From NCBI GenBank assembly GCA_036322875.1, contig AP027925.1:992001-1056000 (forward strand): a stretch of 64,000 nt of DNA. Reading direction: 5' to 3'. This stretch comes from Paraimprobicoccus trichonymphae. GTDB lineage: Bacteria > Bacillota > Clostridia > Oscillospirales > Acutalibacteraceae. The notes under the pieces were generated by a model. It saw only the letters and a list, made by a program, of their open reading frames with translations. It had not been told where the DNA came from and did not search any database. How positions within the stretch are numbered: position 1 is the first letter of the stretch; each line of letters opens with the position of its first letter. The translations under genes and the position numbers were made by a program. Positions 36,168-44,465 of the stretch are shown one piece after another.

Positions 36168-36557
36168 GTGAATATTAAAATACAAGATTACAATGGCAAA
36201 ATTACAGAAATTGAGGTTGAACTCGATATTTATGAATTCGATAAAGAAAATTTTTGGCAAGAGGACTGGCGAGACCGTAAAAGCAAGCAACAAAATTCTA
36301 TTGATGATTTTTGCGCTGAACTCACATCTGTTTCTTCTGAGGACGAATACATAAAAAAGTCCGAAATAGATGAATTATTTAAGGCAATTGACCAATTATC
36401 AGAAATTCAACGCAACAGAATTATATTACATTATTTTTACGGTTTAAAGTTTTTTCAAATTTCTAAGCTTGAAAATGTTTCAGCGAGAAACATAAAACGT
36501 AGTGTTAAACTCGCTCTCGAAAACTTAAACAAAATTTTAGCAAAAATTAAGGGTTAA
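36168..36557 (+). CDS. Sigma-region-4-like regulator of the recombinase module
   Basis: 129 residues. The C-terminal half is a helix-turn-helix of sigma-70 region 4 type (IDQLSEIQRNRIILHYFYGLKFFQISKLENVSARNI). Such short sigma-like proteins recur next to TnpX-type serine recombinases in clostridial integrative elements. Ribosome binding site GGAGG is 11 bases upstream of the GTG/ATG region. It probably controls excision or transfer genes; exact targets are unknown. Confidence 0.7.
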   Translation: MNIKIQDYNGKITEIEVELDIYEFDKENFWQEDWRDRKSKQQNSIDDFCAELTSVSSEDEYIKKSEIDELFKAIDQLSEIQRNRIILHYFYGLKFFQISKLENVSARNIKRSVKLALENLNKILAKIKG

Positions 36558-36641
36558 CAGGTATCACCTTTTTGTGTTTTTAACGCCCTATAAGTGAGAG
36601 GAACTTTTTTAATCTCAATGTGCTTTGAAAACTGAATAAAA

Positions 36642-36787
36642 AATAGCCGAATTACACTTAAAGATACTTCTGCCCAGTCACAGTCCGAGCGTGATAAAAC
36701 CGTCGCAGGCAATGAGGGCAGCCGGTGGAAATCCCAGCGGAGGTGGAATTCCTATGATACCGATGAAAGTCGGCAGATTCGGCTATT
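36642..36787 (+). ncRNA. Candidate multi-branched structured RNA upstream of tnpW
   Basis: A perfect 11-bp outer stem AATAGCCGAAT/ATTCGGCTATT (36642-36652 and 36777-36787) encloses further hairpins: CTGCCC/GGGCAG near 36669 and 36718, and ACCGA/TCGG near 36759-36772. It lies between the sigma-like gene and the tnpW-like gene, after a T-rich stretch. I have seen similar leaders before such recombinase modules in clostridial elements but cannot name a defined RNA family. Could be a cis-regulator or a small RNA. Confidence 0.5.
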
Positions 36788-36816
36788 CTCAAAAAAATTA
36801 TAAAGGATAGGTTCAC

Positions 36817-36990
36817 ATGAAAAATAAAGAAACCATTTTATTTGCTAGAAAAACCGAGCACAAAATAAACGGCGTAAATTACGTCGTAAACTCATTTTTC
36901 GATGAAGGCGGTGAAGAATTAAAATGCAAGATAAAAAAGCTCTTAAAACGCGAAATAGAGGGCTCACAAACGAATGCAAATATGGTATAA
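36817..36990 (+). CDS. TnpW-like small transposon protein
   Basis: 57 residues, reading MKNKETILFARKTEHKING, then YVVNSFFDEGGEELKCKIKKLL. This is the small TnpW protein of Tn4451-like clostridial elements, whose role is unsettled. ATG with an AAAGGATAG site. It ends 59 bases before the recombinase start. Confidence 0.75.
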   Translation: MKNKETILFARKTEHKINGVNYVVNSFFDEGGEELKCKIKKLLKREIEGSQTNANMV

Positions 36991-37048
36991 TAAAAAGCGT
37001 AAACATTGATTGTTTGGCTGTAAGACCGCTGTATTTAGGAGGATTACA

Positions 37049-38722
37049 GTGAGCAAGTCGAATAATATCAATTTTTCAGAGCCAAAAATAACCGCTTTAT
37101 ATTTACGTTTGTCACGTGATGACGAACAACTCGGCGAAAGTAACAGTATCTCAAATCAAAGGGCAATACTGTCAGATTACGCAAAAAAGAACGGTTTTAA
37201 GAATATCAGAGTCTTTGTTGATGATGGTGTTTCAGGCGTAACACTGAACAGAAACGGCTTTAATGAATTGCTTAAATTGGTTGAATCGGGTCAAGTATCA
37301 ACGCTGATTGTTAAGGACATGTCAAGACTTGGCAGAAATTATTTAGAAGTCGGGAAATTAACAGAAAATATTTTTCCACTTCATGATGTAAGATTTATCG
37401 CCGTAAATGACGGTGTTGACAGCAAAAACGGTGAAGATGATTTTACGCCGTTCAGAAATATCATGAACGAATGGTATGCCAAAGACATGAGCCGAAAAAT
37501 GAGGTCAACACTAAAAATTAAAAGCCAGCAAGGTCTTGCAGTTGGATTTCCACCGCTTGGCTACAAATACGATGATGACCACAAACATTGGATAGTTGAC
37601 GTTGAAGGTGCTGAGCTTGTTAAACGAATTTATTCATTGAGACAAAAAGGAGAGAGTGTGAATAGAATAGCTAAACTTTTGAGGGAAGAAAAAGTATTAA
37701 TACCATCACAATACGCTCGTGAAAGAGGGTTTCGAGCTCCAAGTATAAAAGTTCCAAGAAACAAATATTTGTGGGAACATGGGATGATTAGAAAAATCTT
37801 GATAAATCAATCTTATGTCGGTGATGTGGTTAATTTTAAAACTTATAGCAAATCTTTTAAACTCAAAGGAAGACTTGAAAATCCAAAAGAAAATTGGGTG
37901 ATTCACAAAAATATGCACGAGCCGATTATTGACAGAAGTGTTTGGGAGGAAATTCAAAAATCTTTCGGGACTACAAAATACCGAAAACCTAAGCACATTG
38001 AAAAGAATATCTTTGCAGGATTCTTGAAGTGTAACGACTGCGGAGCAAATCTAAATTACAAGTATACACATGATAATCCCGACAATCATTATTTTTCATG
38101 TAGAAACAGCCGAGCCAATAACGGAATATGCAATAAAACTCACCATATCCGAGTTGACACCATAACTGACCTAATAAAGAGCAACATCTCTAAAATCATA
38201 CAGTTTGCAAAATATTTCGAAGATGAATTTGTAAAGATTGTGGTCAATGAAAAATACAAGGTTGCCAGACTTCAACAGCAAAAGAATCAAGAAATATTGC
38301 AAAACATGATTAACCGAGAAAAAGAGCTGGATATTTTGTATGAACGAGTATTCGAGGAAAAAGTTTTAGGAAATTTGTCTGAAGAACGGTTTTTAAAATT
38401 GTCGGGAAAATATGAAACCGAACAATTTGAACTGAAACAAAAAATCAAAAACCTAAAGGTGGTTGTTCTCGAAGAAAGAGCGCACGAAATGAACAGCAAC
38501 GAATTTTTAAAAATAGTCCGAAGATATTCAGAAATTGAAAATCTCACGCTTAAAATTCTTCAAGAGTTTATCGACAAGATTGTTGTTTACCACAGAAACG
38601 AAGAAAAGGGTGTAACAACTCAAAAAGTTGATATTTATTACAAATTAATCGGGTACGTGAATATACCCACAGTGGAAGAATTTGAGCAAGAAAAAAAGAC
38701 CAAATTGTTAGTCGCAATCTAG
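37049..38722 (+). CDS. Large serine recombinase (TnpX/phage integrase type)
   Basis: 557 residues from a GTG at 37049 with an AGGAGG site at 37037-37042; a longer frame from 37010 is not needed. The catalytic domain has ALYLRLSRDDEQLG with Ser22, LIVKDMSRLGRNYLEVG and the RIYSLRQKGESVNRIAKLL recombinase domain. A zinc-ribbon domain (LKCNDCG, then FSCRNSRANNGICNK) and a coiled coil follow. It would integrate and excise the prophage. All features look intact. Confidence 0.93.
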   Translation: MSKSNNINFSEPKITALYLRLSRDDEQLGESNSISNQRAILSDYAKKNGFKNIRVFVDDGVSGVTLNRNGFNELLKLVESGQVSTLIVKDMSRLGRNYLEVGKLTENIFPLHDVRFIAVNDGVDSKNGEDDFTPFRNIMNEWYAKDMSRKMRSTLKIKSQQGLAVGFPPLGYKYDDDHKHWIVDVEGAELVKRIYSLRQKGESVNRIAKLLREEKVLIPSQYARERGFRAPSIKVPRNKYLWEHGMIRKILINQSYVGDVVNFKTYSKSFKLKGRLENPKENWVIHKNMHEPIIDRSVWEEIQKSFGTTKYRKPKHIEKNIFAGFLKCNDCGANLNYKYTHDNPDNHYFSCRNSRANNGICNKTHHIRVDTITDLIKSNISKIIQFAKYFEDEFVKIVVNEKYKVARLQQQKNQEILQNMINREKELDILYERVFEEKVLGNLSEERFLKLSGKYETEQFELKQKIKNLKVVVLEERAHEMNSNEFLKIVRRYSEIENLTLKILQEFIDKIVVYHRNEEKGVTTQKVDIYYKLIGYVNIPTVEEFEQEKKTKLLVAI

Positions 38723-38778
38723 TCTTTAAAAGTAGGATTATTTAAGTGTCATACCAAGACCCTTATAGTTACCCACTA

Positions 38779-38867
38779 TGGTGCGGATAACAGGACTTGA
38801 ACCTGCATAAATACAAACATTTACATGAACCTGAATCATGTGCGTATACCAATTCCGCCATATCCGC
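38779..38867 (-). tRNA. tRNA-Leu (anticodon CAG)
   Basis: Minus-strand cloverleaf: acceptor stem GCGGATA/TATCCGC (discriminator A and encoded CCA at 38779-38781). The anticodon arm is CATGA-TTCAGGT-TCATG, giving anticodon CAG, with a long variable arm and a GGTTCAAGTCC T arm. The long variable arm and anticodon agree on leucine. It lies 57 bases beyond the serine recombinase, on the opposite strand. Confidence 0.93.
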
Positions 38868-39028
38868 TTTTCTACGTTTTATTATACTAAAAATTTATAA
38901 ATATTTAAAATCAGATTTTTGTACCAAAAATTTTCTATTTATATTAGTAATTTCTTAAAATTTTTTTAATATTAGCAGATTGTTTTTTATCAACAATTTG
39001 GGGAAATCTTATTTGACTAAACTGAAGT

Positions 39029-40285
39029 TTAGCAGTCTTTTTGCCAGTATTTTTTGAAACTTTGCTCAATTTTATTTTCACCGAACTCGTAATATTTCAC
39101 TTTTTTGATTTCATCAGGCAAATACTGTTGTTCAACAAAATGATGTTTAAAATCGTGTGGATACTTGTAAAATTGTCCTTTAATTTCTGTATCTTCACCA
39201 TCACAATGTTTATTTTTTAAATGCCTTGGCATCGAACCTGATTTACCTGATTTAACGTCTAAAATCGCTCTATTTATAGCATTGTAAGCAGAAATGGATT
39301 TCGGTGAAAAACAAACGAAAATCACTGCATTAGCAAGTGCAATTCGTGCTTCAGGTATTCCAACTTGAAATGCAATATCAACACATGACTTAACAAAAGG
39401 AATAGCCTGTGGATGTGCTAAACCCACGTCTTCGCAAACACATGTCATTAAACGTCTACAAATTGATGATAAGTCTCCAGATTCAAGCAATCTTGCTAAA
39501 TAATGAATGGCTGCATTGGGATCAGAACCACGCATAGATTTTTGAAAAGCTGAAAGTAAATTGTAATGTTCGTCGCCTTTTTTGTCATATTTTGCTGAAC
39601 TTTTATTTGAAAGCTGCAAAATAATTTCCAAATCAATTTTACTGAAATTAGAGGAAATGGCAGCTAATTCTAAAATATTAAGTGACTTTCTTACATCTCC
39701 TCCACAAGCGAATGATATTTGTTCAAGTGCTCTATCAGTTACTGATAAATTTTGATATTCCTTTTGTAAAAATAAAACTGCTCTATTTAACGAACTTATA
39801 ATTTCATTTCGAGATACAAGTTTGAATTCAAAAACTGTCATTCTACTTAATAGCGCACTATGAATATAAAAATATGGATTTTCAGTTGTCGAAACAATAA
39901 GCGTAATTTCCCCATTTTCAATAAATTTAAGTAAAATTTGTTGCTGCTTTTTATTAAAATATTGAATTTCATCAAGATATAATAAAACACTATTTGTTGT
40001 TTGAAATGTACCGAGGTTTGATGTGATTTCCTTAATATCAGCTGTTGAAGCTATAGTACAGTTTAGTTTTTTGAACATTTTTTGAGAATTTTTAGCGATA
40101 ATCTCTGCAAGCGTTGTTTTTCCTGTTCCAGGTGGGCCATAGAATGCTAAGTTTACTGCTTTTCCAGATTCAATAATTTTGCGAAGTGCTTTATTTTCAT
40201 CTAAAAGATGTCCTTGACCAACAATTTCACTAATTTCAGTAGGACTTAGTAAATTAGCTAAAGGTTTATTTATAAAAGTTTTCAT
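39029..40285 (-). CDS. rarA: Replication-associated recombination protein A (RarA/MgsA)
   Basis: 418 residues of normal length. Walker A GPPGTGKTT (50-58), Walker B LLYLDEIQYF (101-110), sensor STTENPYF, and the C-terminal MgsA domain with LESGDLSSICRRLM and a PRHLKN ending. RarA is a clamp-loader-like AAA+ ATPase acting at stalled forks and single-strand gaps. Start ATG at 40285. No operon partner on either side. Confidence 0.95.
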   Translation of the reverse strand: MKTFINKPLANLLSPTEISEIVGQGHLLDENKALRKIIESGKAVNLAFYGPPGTGKTTLAEIIAKNSQKMFKKLNCTIASTADIKEITSNLGTFQTTNSVLLYLDEIQYFNKKQQQILLKFIENGEITLIVSTTENPYFYIHSALLSRMTVFEFKLVSRNEIISSLNRAVLFLQKEYQNLSVTDRALEQISFACGGDVRKSLNILELAAISSNFSKIDLEIILQLSNKSSAKYDKKGDEHYNLLSAFQKSMRGSDPNAAIHYLARLLESGDLSSICRRLMTCVCEDVGLAHPQAIPFVKSCVDIAFQVGIPEARIALANAVIFVCFSPKSISAYNAINRAILDVKSGKSGSMPRHLKNKHCDGEDTEIKGQFYKYPHDFKHHFVEQQYLPDEIKKVKYYEFGENKIEQSFKKYWQKDC

Positions 40286-40444
40286 AGTTTAATTTTAATG
40301 TATTTCATAATTTATTAGATAAAATTGATGCTACTTTTTTTATACAAAAACAAATAAGCATAAAAGCCGAGCATAAGTAACAATTTTTTAACCTAAATAT
40401 CAGAATTTTTTAAACTATTTTAATCCATAAACTAAAATTATTCG

Positions 40445-41128
40445 TCATTCATATCTTGGATTAATGAGTTCAACAGCTTCTTCAAATCTTCCATAAGTGC
40501 TAATGTTTTTTTCATAAGCTTCATTAGGCGATAAACCTTTTTGAATATCTTTCATCATTTTCCCCAAGGAAACAAATTTATAACCAATTATTTCTTTATT
40601 TGTGTCTAAACCAAGTTGTATGATATATCCTTCTGCTGTTTCCATATATCTTACCCCTTTTTCTTGGGTACTGAACATAGTTCCCACTTGAGATTTTAAT
40701 TCTTTACCTAAATCTTCTAGACTTGAACCGACGCTCAAACCATTTTCAGAAAAGGCACTTTGAGATCTTCCATAAACTAATTGTAAAAAAATATTTTTCA
40801 TTGCTACATTTATAGCATCACAAACCAAATCTGTATTTAAACATTCTAATAAGTTATTCCCTGGTAAAATTTCAGCTGCCATAGCAGCTGAATGCGTCAT
40901 ACCAGAACACCCAATAGTTTCTATCAAACTTTCTTTTACGATTCCAAATTTTACATTTAAAGTTAACTTACAAACACCTTGTTGAGGGGCGCAATAACCA
41001 CATCCATGGGAAAAACCTGATATATCTTTTATGTTTTTTAGTTTAACCCAGCCTCCTTCCATTGGTATCGGAGCCGAACCGTGATTTGGACCTTTATTTA
41101 TAAAACAGCAATTTTCTATGTAAAACAT
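40445..41128 (-). CDS. IscU/NifU-like iron-sulfur scaffold of the GGGtGRT-linked type
   Basis: 227 residues. Conserved parts are PNHGSAPIPMEGGWVKLK, DISGFSHGCGYCAPQQGVCKLTLNV and ETIGCSGMTHSAAMAAEI. YGRSQSAFSENGL and YGRFEEAVELINPR follow. The three Cys are candidate Fe-S ligands. In clostridia this protein is usually encoded beside a GGGtGRT protein of unknown function; no such gene follows here, only 160 bases of AT-rich spacer before rarA. GGAG site upstream of the ATG. Confidence 0.88.
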   Translation of the reverse strand: MFYIENCCFINKGPNHGSAPIPMEGGWVKLKNIKDISGFSHGCGYCAPQQGVCKLTLNVKFGIVKESLIETIGCSGMTHSAAMAAEILPGNNLLECLNTDLVCDAINVAMKNIFLQLVYGRSQSAFSENGLSVGSSLEDLGKELKSQVGTMFSTQEKGVRYMETAEGYIIQLGLDTNKEIIGYKFVSLGKMMKDIQKGLSPNEAYEKNISTYGRFEEAVELINPRYE

Positions 41129-41607
41129 CTCCTGAATAAATCTTTAAATTATTATTTAAAAATCCTATTTTTTGATTTTATTGTAAATTTTTAATTTATT
41201 TAGTAACCTCGCTTAAAATTCAGAATAAATGAAAAACAAAATCTATGAACCAGAAATTTTACTTTGTTATTTTAGTATATATCTAAATATTAGTCAATAA
41301 AATTTTTTATTTAGATTAAGTTTTAAAATTGTGCATTTTTGTGGTGGTGTCAATGAAAAAATTTGTATAAATAAAATGAATTTGCTAAAATATACACAAT
41401 ACGGTATGAGTTATCGTAATATGCATTCTAGATTAAGAGGTCTATGAAACGGGAAATGTTTTATAAGATTGTTTGTGGGATACTCGTTTTTAGTTGCGAG
41501 GAGTTCATTTTAAATTAATATACAAATAGATAAAAAATTATTTTAGAAAACGATGCACATTGTAGTATGTAATTTTAGAATTGAACAAAATGAAGGAAGG
41601 GAAAAAT
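41129..41607. other. Intergenic spacer
   Basis: Divergent AT-rich spacer between the scaffold gene and the NUDIX gene. A stretch around 41395-41520 has some hairpin-like symmetry but no match to a known riboswitch pattern I recall. No gene seen. Confidence 0.3.
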
Positions 41608-42048
41608 ATGGAAAAAAAATTCAGATCTATAAATGCTATTTTCGCCATCTTAGAACAGGATAACAAAATTTTATTGCAAAAACGTCAAAATACAGGTTAT
41701 ATGGATGGACTATGGGATGTTTCTGTAAGCGGTCATGTTGAAAAAAATGAACCTATATCAAGCACTGTAACTCGAGAGATTAAAGAAGAGATTGGAATAG
41801 AAGTTACAAAAGAAAATATAGAATTTGTTTCGTTTGAGCATAATTATTTGTTAGGCATTGCTCACTGTAATTTTTACTTTAAAATTCTAAAATTTGAAGG
41901 TGTTCCTCATATTTGTGAAGTTGAAAAATGTTCTGATTTAAAATGGTTTAACATAAATAAATTGCCAGAGGATATGATATTTAATAGAAAAATAGTGATT
42001 CAAAATTACCTAAAAGGTATAAATTACAATGAAACCAATTGGGCATAG
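41608..42048 (+). CDS. NUDIX hydrolase
   Basis: About 146 residues from the ATG at 41608 with GGAAGGG just upstream (the frame opens earlier at 41581 without signal). The Nudix box is complete: GHVEKNE, seven residues, REIKEEIGI. It resembles the MutT-like enzymes that clean up damaged or excess nucleotides, or an isopentenyl-diphosphate-isomerase-like fold; the substrate is open. Convergent with nusB, 30 bases apart. Confidence 0.9.
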   Translation: MEKKFRSINAIFAILEQDNKILLQKRQNTGYMDGLWDVSVSGHVEKNEPISSTVTREIKEEIGIEVTKENIEFVSFEHNYLLGIAHCNFYFKILKFEGVPHICEVEKCSDLKWFNINKLPEDMIFNRKIVIQNYLKGINYNETNWA

Positions 42049-42078
42049 GATAAAATTTTAAACGCTTCTTGCGTGCCG

Positions 42079-42492
42079 TTATTTAGTTTTATCTGATATT
42101 TCAATGTTCTTTACTATGGAACCTAGCGTTCCATTTATGAATGATGATTCTTTTTCTGAACCATATTTTTTTGTGATCTCGATAGCTTCATTTATTGAAA
42201 CACTTATTGGAATTTTTTTTATATAAAAAATCTCATATATAGACATTCTGAGTATTGCTAATGCTATTTTAGAAATTCTATCTTTTTTCCAATTATAAAT
42301 ATTATCACCTATATAGTCATCTATTTCTTTTTCTTTGTTTTTTACACCAAAAAATAGTTCTTTCGCAAAATCATCTATTTTTTCTTCCCTAGAAATTTCT
42401 GCAAATTCTATCGTACTTTCCAGATTATTTTCATTAAACATGTTCTCAAAAATTAGCTTAAATGCTTGCTCTCGAAACTTTCTTCTACTCAT
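42079..42492 (-). CDS. nusB: Transcription antitermination factor NusB
   Basis: 137 residues, all helical, with the signature SRRKFREQAFKLIFE start, then DYIGDNIYNWKKDRISKIALAILRMSIYEI and the IPISVSINEAIEITKKYGSEKESSFINGTLG core. NusB with NusE binds boxA in rRNA leaders. It normally neighbours genes such as xseA or nusA-type operons; here it stands alone. Complete. Confidence 0.93.
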   Translation of the reverse strand: MSRRKFREQAFKLIFENMFNENNLESTIEFAEISREEKIDDFAKELFFGVKNKEKEIDDYIGDNIYNWKKDRISKIALAILRMSIYEIFYIKKIPISVSINEAIEITKKYGSEKESSFINGTLGSIVKNIEISDKTK

Positions 42493-42596
42493 AATAATTA
42501 AAATTATAGCACAATTTTTGAAATAATGTGTACTTTAAATTCAGGAATACTTTTTAAAGATGTGATTTTCTGAATAAATTTATCAAAAAAAAAAGA

Positions 42597-43187
42597 GTGA
42601 AAAAATTAATATTACTTTTTCTCGCTTTTTTATCAATTTTTTTTATTTTAGATATGTATTTAAGACCAACTATCAAAAATATGTCCGAAAACAAAGCTAA
42701 AACAATAGCTACTGAAATAATAGATCAAGTTGTATTAGAAGAACTATCTACAATTAACATTGATGGACAAAAATTAGTAAACATAGAATATGATAATTCT
42801 GAGTCAATATCTTCCGTAAGTACAAACGCTTACTTTATGAACTTAATAAAAACAAGGATAAGTGCAGCTATTCAAAAAAAACTTTCTAAACTTCAAGTAA
42901 AAACTTTGGAAATACCTTTGGGAACACTTTTAGGCACAGAAATCTTAAATGGTCGAGGACCTGCGATACCAGTTAAAATTTCCATGTCTGGAAGTTCTAT
43001 GGTAGAATTTTCAAGCCAATTCAGTGAAAGCGGAATAAATCAAACTAAGCATCAAGTTTATCTAGATGTGAACACCAAAGTTACCATTATTATTCCAGGA
43101 CATTCTTCAAGTTCTAATATACACACAAATATAATAATATCTGAGATAATAATAGTTGGAAAAGTTCCTAATTTTTATTTTAAATAA
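42597..43187 (+). CDS. yunB: Sporulation protein YunB
   Basis: 196 residues with one N-terminal membrane helix (LILLFLAFLSIFFILDMY, residues 4-21). Then come MSENKAKTIATEIIDQVV, IKTRISAAIQKKLSKL, EIPLGTLLGTEILNGRGPAIPVKI and TKHQVYLDVNTKVTIIIPG, the conserved YunB course. In B. subtilis it is made under SigE and needed for proper spore formation. The GTG at 42597 or an upstream CTG could be the start. It suggests a spore-forming ancestor; no other sporulation gene is nearby. Confidence 0.85.
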   Translation: MKKLILLFLAFLSIFFILDMYLRPTIKNMSENKAKTIATEIIDQVVLEELSTINIDGQKLVNIEYDNSESISSVSTNAYFMNLIKTRISAAIQKKLSKLQVKTLEIPLGTLLGTEILNGRGPAIPVKISMSGSSMVEFSSQFSESGINQTKHQVYLDVNTKVTIIIPGHSSSSNIHTNIIISEIIIVGKVPNFYFK

Positions 43188-43333
43188 ATTTTTGATCATT
43201 ATTTTTTATATGGCGTCGCCTTTTCTTTCATTTTTTTCAACTCACTTTCTCTTGAGCAAATTTTTTCAAACATAATTTCAGCTATACTTCTATTTTCGCC
43301 ATAAAAAAATTATTTATATTTTTTAAAATATTT

Positions 43334-43535
43334 TTATATAGATTTTACAAAGATTTTTTCATTTAGTCCAAATCTAAATTGCATTATTAATCTATCTTTT
43401 TTTCTCAAACCTTCAACTATTGAATTTTCAATAGTTGAATCTAAATTTTTATGGTCATATCTTTCCAAAATATTTCTTTTAATGAAGATAGATCAACTAA
43501 CATGCCATTATTCAAAATATTTCCTACAATAATAT
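43334..43535 (-). pseudogene. Fragment resembling a QueD/PTPS-type enzyme
   Basis: Minus-strand frames give NILNNGMLVDLSSLKEI and, one base later, LERYDHKNLDSTIEN. This matches the middle of 6-pyruvoyl-tetrahydropterin synthase/QueD proteins (GMVxDF-xxLK and DHxxLN). It is short, frameshifted and ends in unrelated residues. A second, similar fragment lies in opposite orientation at 43890. The surrounding 43188-43590 has no other gene. Confidence 0.35.
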
Positions 43536-43592
43536 AAAATAATTCTAATATCAACTTGTATGTCCGAAAAGACATACGGATATATTTCCTTC

Positions 43593-43796
43593 TTTGACAC
43601 TTTGCCTGACTAAATACTAAACAGATTCTTGGTTTTATGCCCTCAGCGATTACTTGTCTTACGTAAGCTCCATTTCATTTCAAGCTCAAATTTCCATGAG
43701 CCCACGGTATTTAATTTTTAATACTTGAAATTTCAACTTGGTTTTAGTTGAAACACTATTTCTTGTAATTTTAACATATTATTATTTTTTTGTAAA
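43593..43796 (-). repeat. Repeat family copy 2, omegaRNA-like
   Basis: Minus strand: promoter-like TTTACA (43791-43796) and TAAAAT (43768-43773) with a 17-base spacer. It continues with GTTTCAAC...GTTGAAA, CCGTGGGCTCATGG, a CTGAGGGCATA core, a terminal hairpin and GTGTCAAA at 43593-43600. It is a diverged inverted copy of 44225-44428. A strong hairpin GTATGTC/GACATAC lies just beyond its end at about 43558-43577. Confidence 0.6.
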
Positions 43797-43889
43797 CATT
43801 TTTTATCAAATCAACTATATCAAGCAAATTTTGTTTGATTTTCAAATATAGATATAATATACATGTATATTATATATTAAAGACAGTGC

Positions 43890-44136
43890 ATGATATTTAA
43901 TTTTACAAAAAGAAACATATTAAATAATGACATGTTGGTTGATTTATCTTTACTAAAGAAAAATATTTTGGAAAAATATGACCATAAAAGTTTGAATTCG
44001 ATTATTGAAAACTTGTAAAAGGATGTTTATAACTATTTATGTGAATCCCATTTTAATAAAAAAAGTATTAAGCTGACGAAATTACTAATCAAAAAGGGAA
44101 TGGAAAATTGTTATGAATTTCTAGCCTTGCTTTGAA
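43890..44136 (+). pseudogene. Second QueD/PTPS-like fragment
   Basis: From an ATG at 43890: NILNNDMLVDLSLLKKNILE, KYDHKSLNSIIENL, stop, then KDVYNYLCESHF. It parallels the fragment at 43334-43535 but without the frameshift in the middle. The first catalytic half of a QueD enzyme is missing in both. Likely decayed copies of one queuosine-pathway gene or of a relative. Confidence 0.35.
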
Positions 44137-44224
44137 TATATGTGAAATTTGTTAAAGTATAGCTGTCACGGGGTATAAATATTATTGGATTGTTAGTCAT
44201 TTTATCGGATGAATCGTAAAAATG

Positions 44225-44428
44225 TTGACAAAAAATAATAGTATGCTAAAATCGTAAGAAATGGTGTTTCAACGAAAACCAAGTTGAAACTTCAAGTGTT
44301 AAAAATTAAATACCGTAGAACTCACGGAAATTTATGTTTGAAATGAAATGGAACTTACGTAGGACGAGTAATCGCTGAGGGCATATAATCAAGAATTTGC
44401 TTGATATTTAGCCAAGCAAAGTGTCAAA
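44225..44428 (+). repeat. Repeat family copy 3, best preserved, omegaRNA-like
   Basis: TTGACA (44225-44230) and TAAAAT (44247-44252), 16 bases apart, start a 200-bp unit. It has hairpin GTTTCAAC/GTTGAAAC, a CCGT/ACGG hairpin, a GAAATGAAATGG segment, a CTGAGGGCATA motif and terminal hairpin TTGCTTG/CAAGCAA, then GTGTCAAA at 44421-44428. The order terminal hairpin plus GTGTCAA equals that of the IS605-type end at 1761. It sits immediately before deoB and could also act as its promoter. Confidence 0.65.
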
Positions 44429-44465
44429 AAGTGTAAATTAACAATGGTAAGGTATTTAGTATATT

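Larger units (their letters stand above)
10441..38722 (+). mobile_element. HK97-type siphovirus prophage with serine recombinase, partly decayed
   Basis: From about 10.4 kb to the recombinase end at 38722 nearly all genes lie on the plus strand in tight phage order. These are packaging, portal, protease, capsid, connector, tail, tape measure, Dit, Tal, receptor-binding, holin and recombinase. The codon use is visibly less AT-rich than in the flanks. Repressor, replication genes and endolysin are not seen. A truncated nuclease gene at the left edge marks an internal deletion, and several genes are frameshifted. The exact ends are not visible because serine recombinases leave only a tiny common core; the left boundary is approximate. 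A tRNA-Leu gene lies 57 bases beyond the right end. Confidence 0.85.

Noticed and set aside
36780..37048. Recombinase start at 37010
   Set aside because: The GTG at 37049 has an AGGAGG site at the right distance, and the first 13 codons of the longer frame have no family similarity.
10430..38790. Direct-repeat attachment sites of the prophage
   Set aside because: ATAAGGG-containing stretches near 10458 and 38755 look alike but lie in inverted orientation and do not align well; serine recombinases need only a 2-3 base core that cannot be picked by eye.
41395..41520. Possible small RNA or riboswitch before the NUDIX gene
   Set aside because: Some symmetry is present, but no stable nested stems or known core could be made out.
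43593..44428. CRISPR array or tracrRNA-like locus
   Set aside because: Copies are about 200 bp long, dispersed and inverted, with no short regularly spaced repeats and no cas genes.
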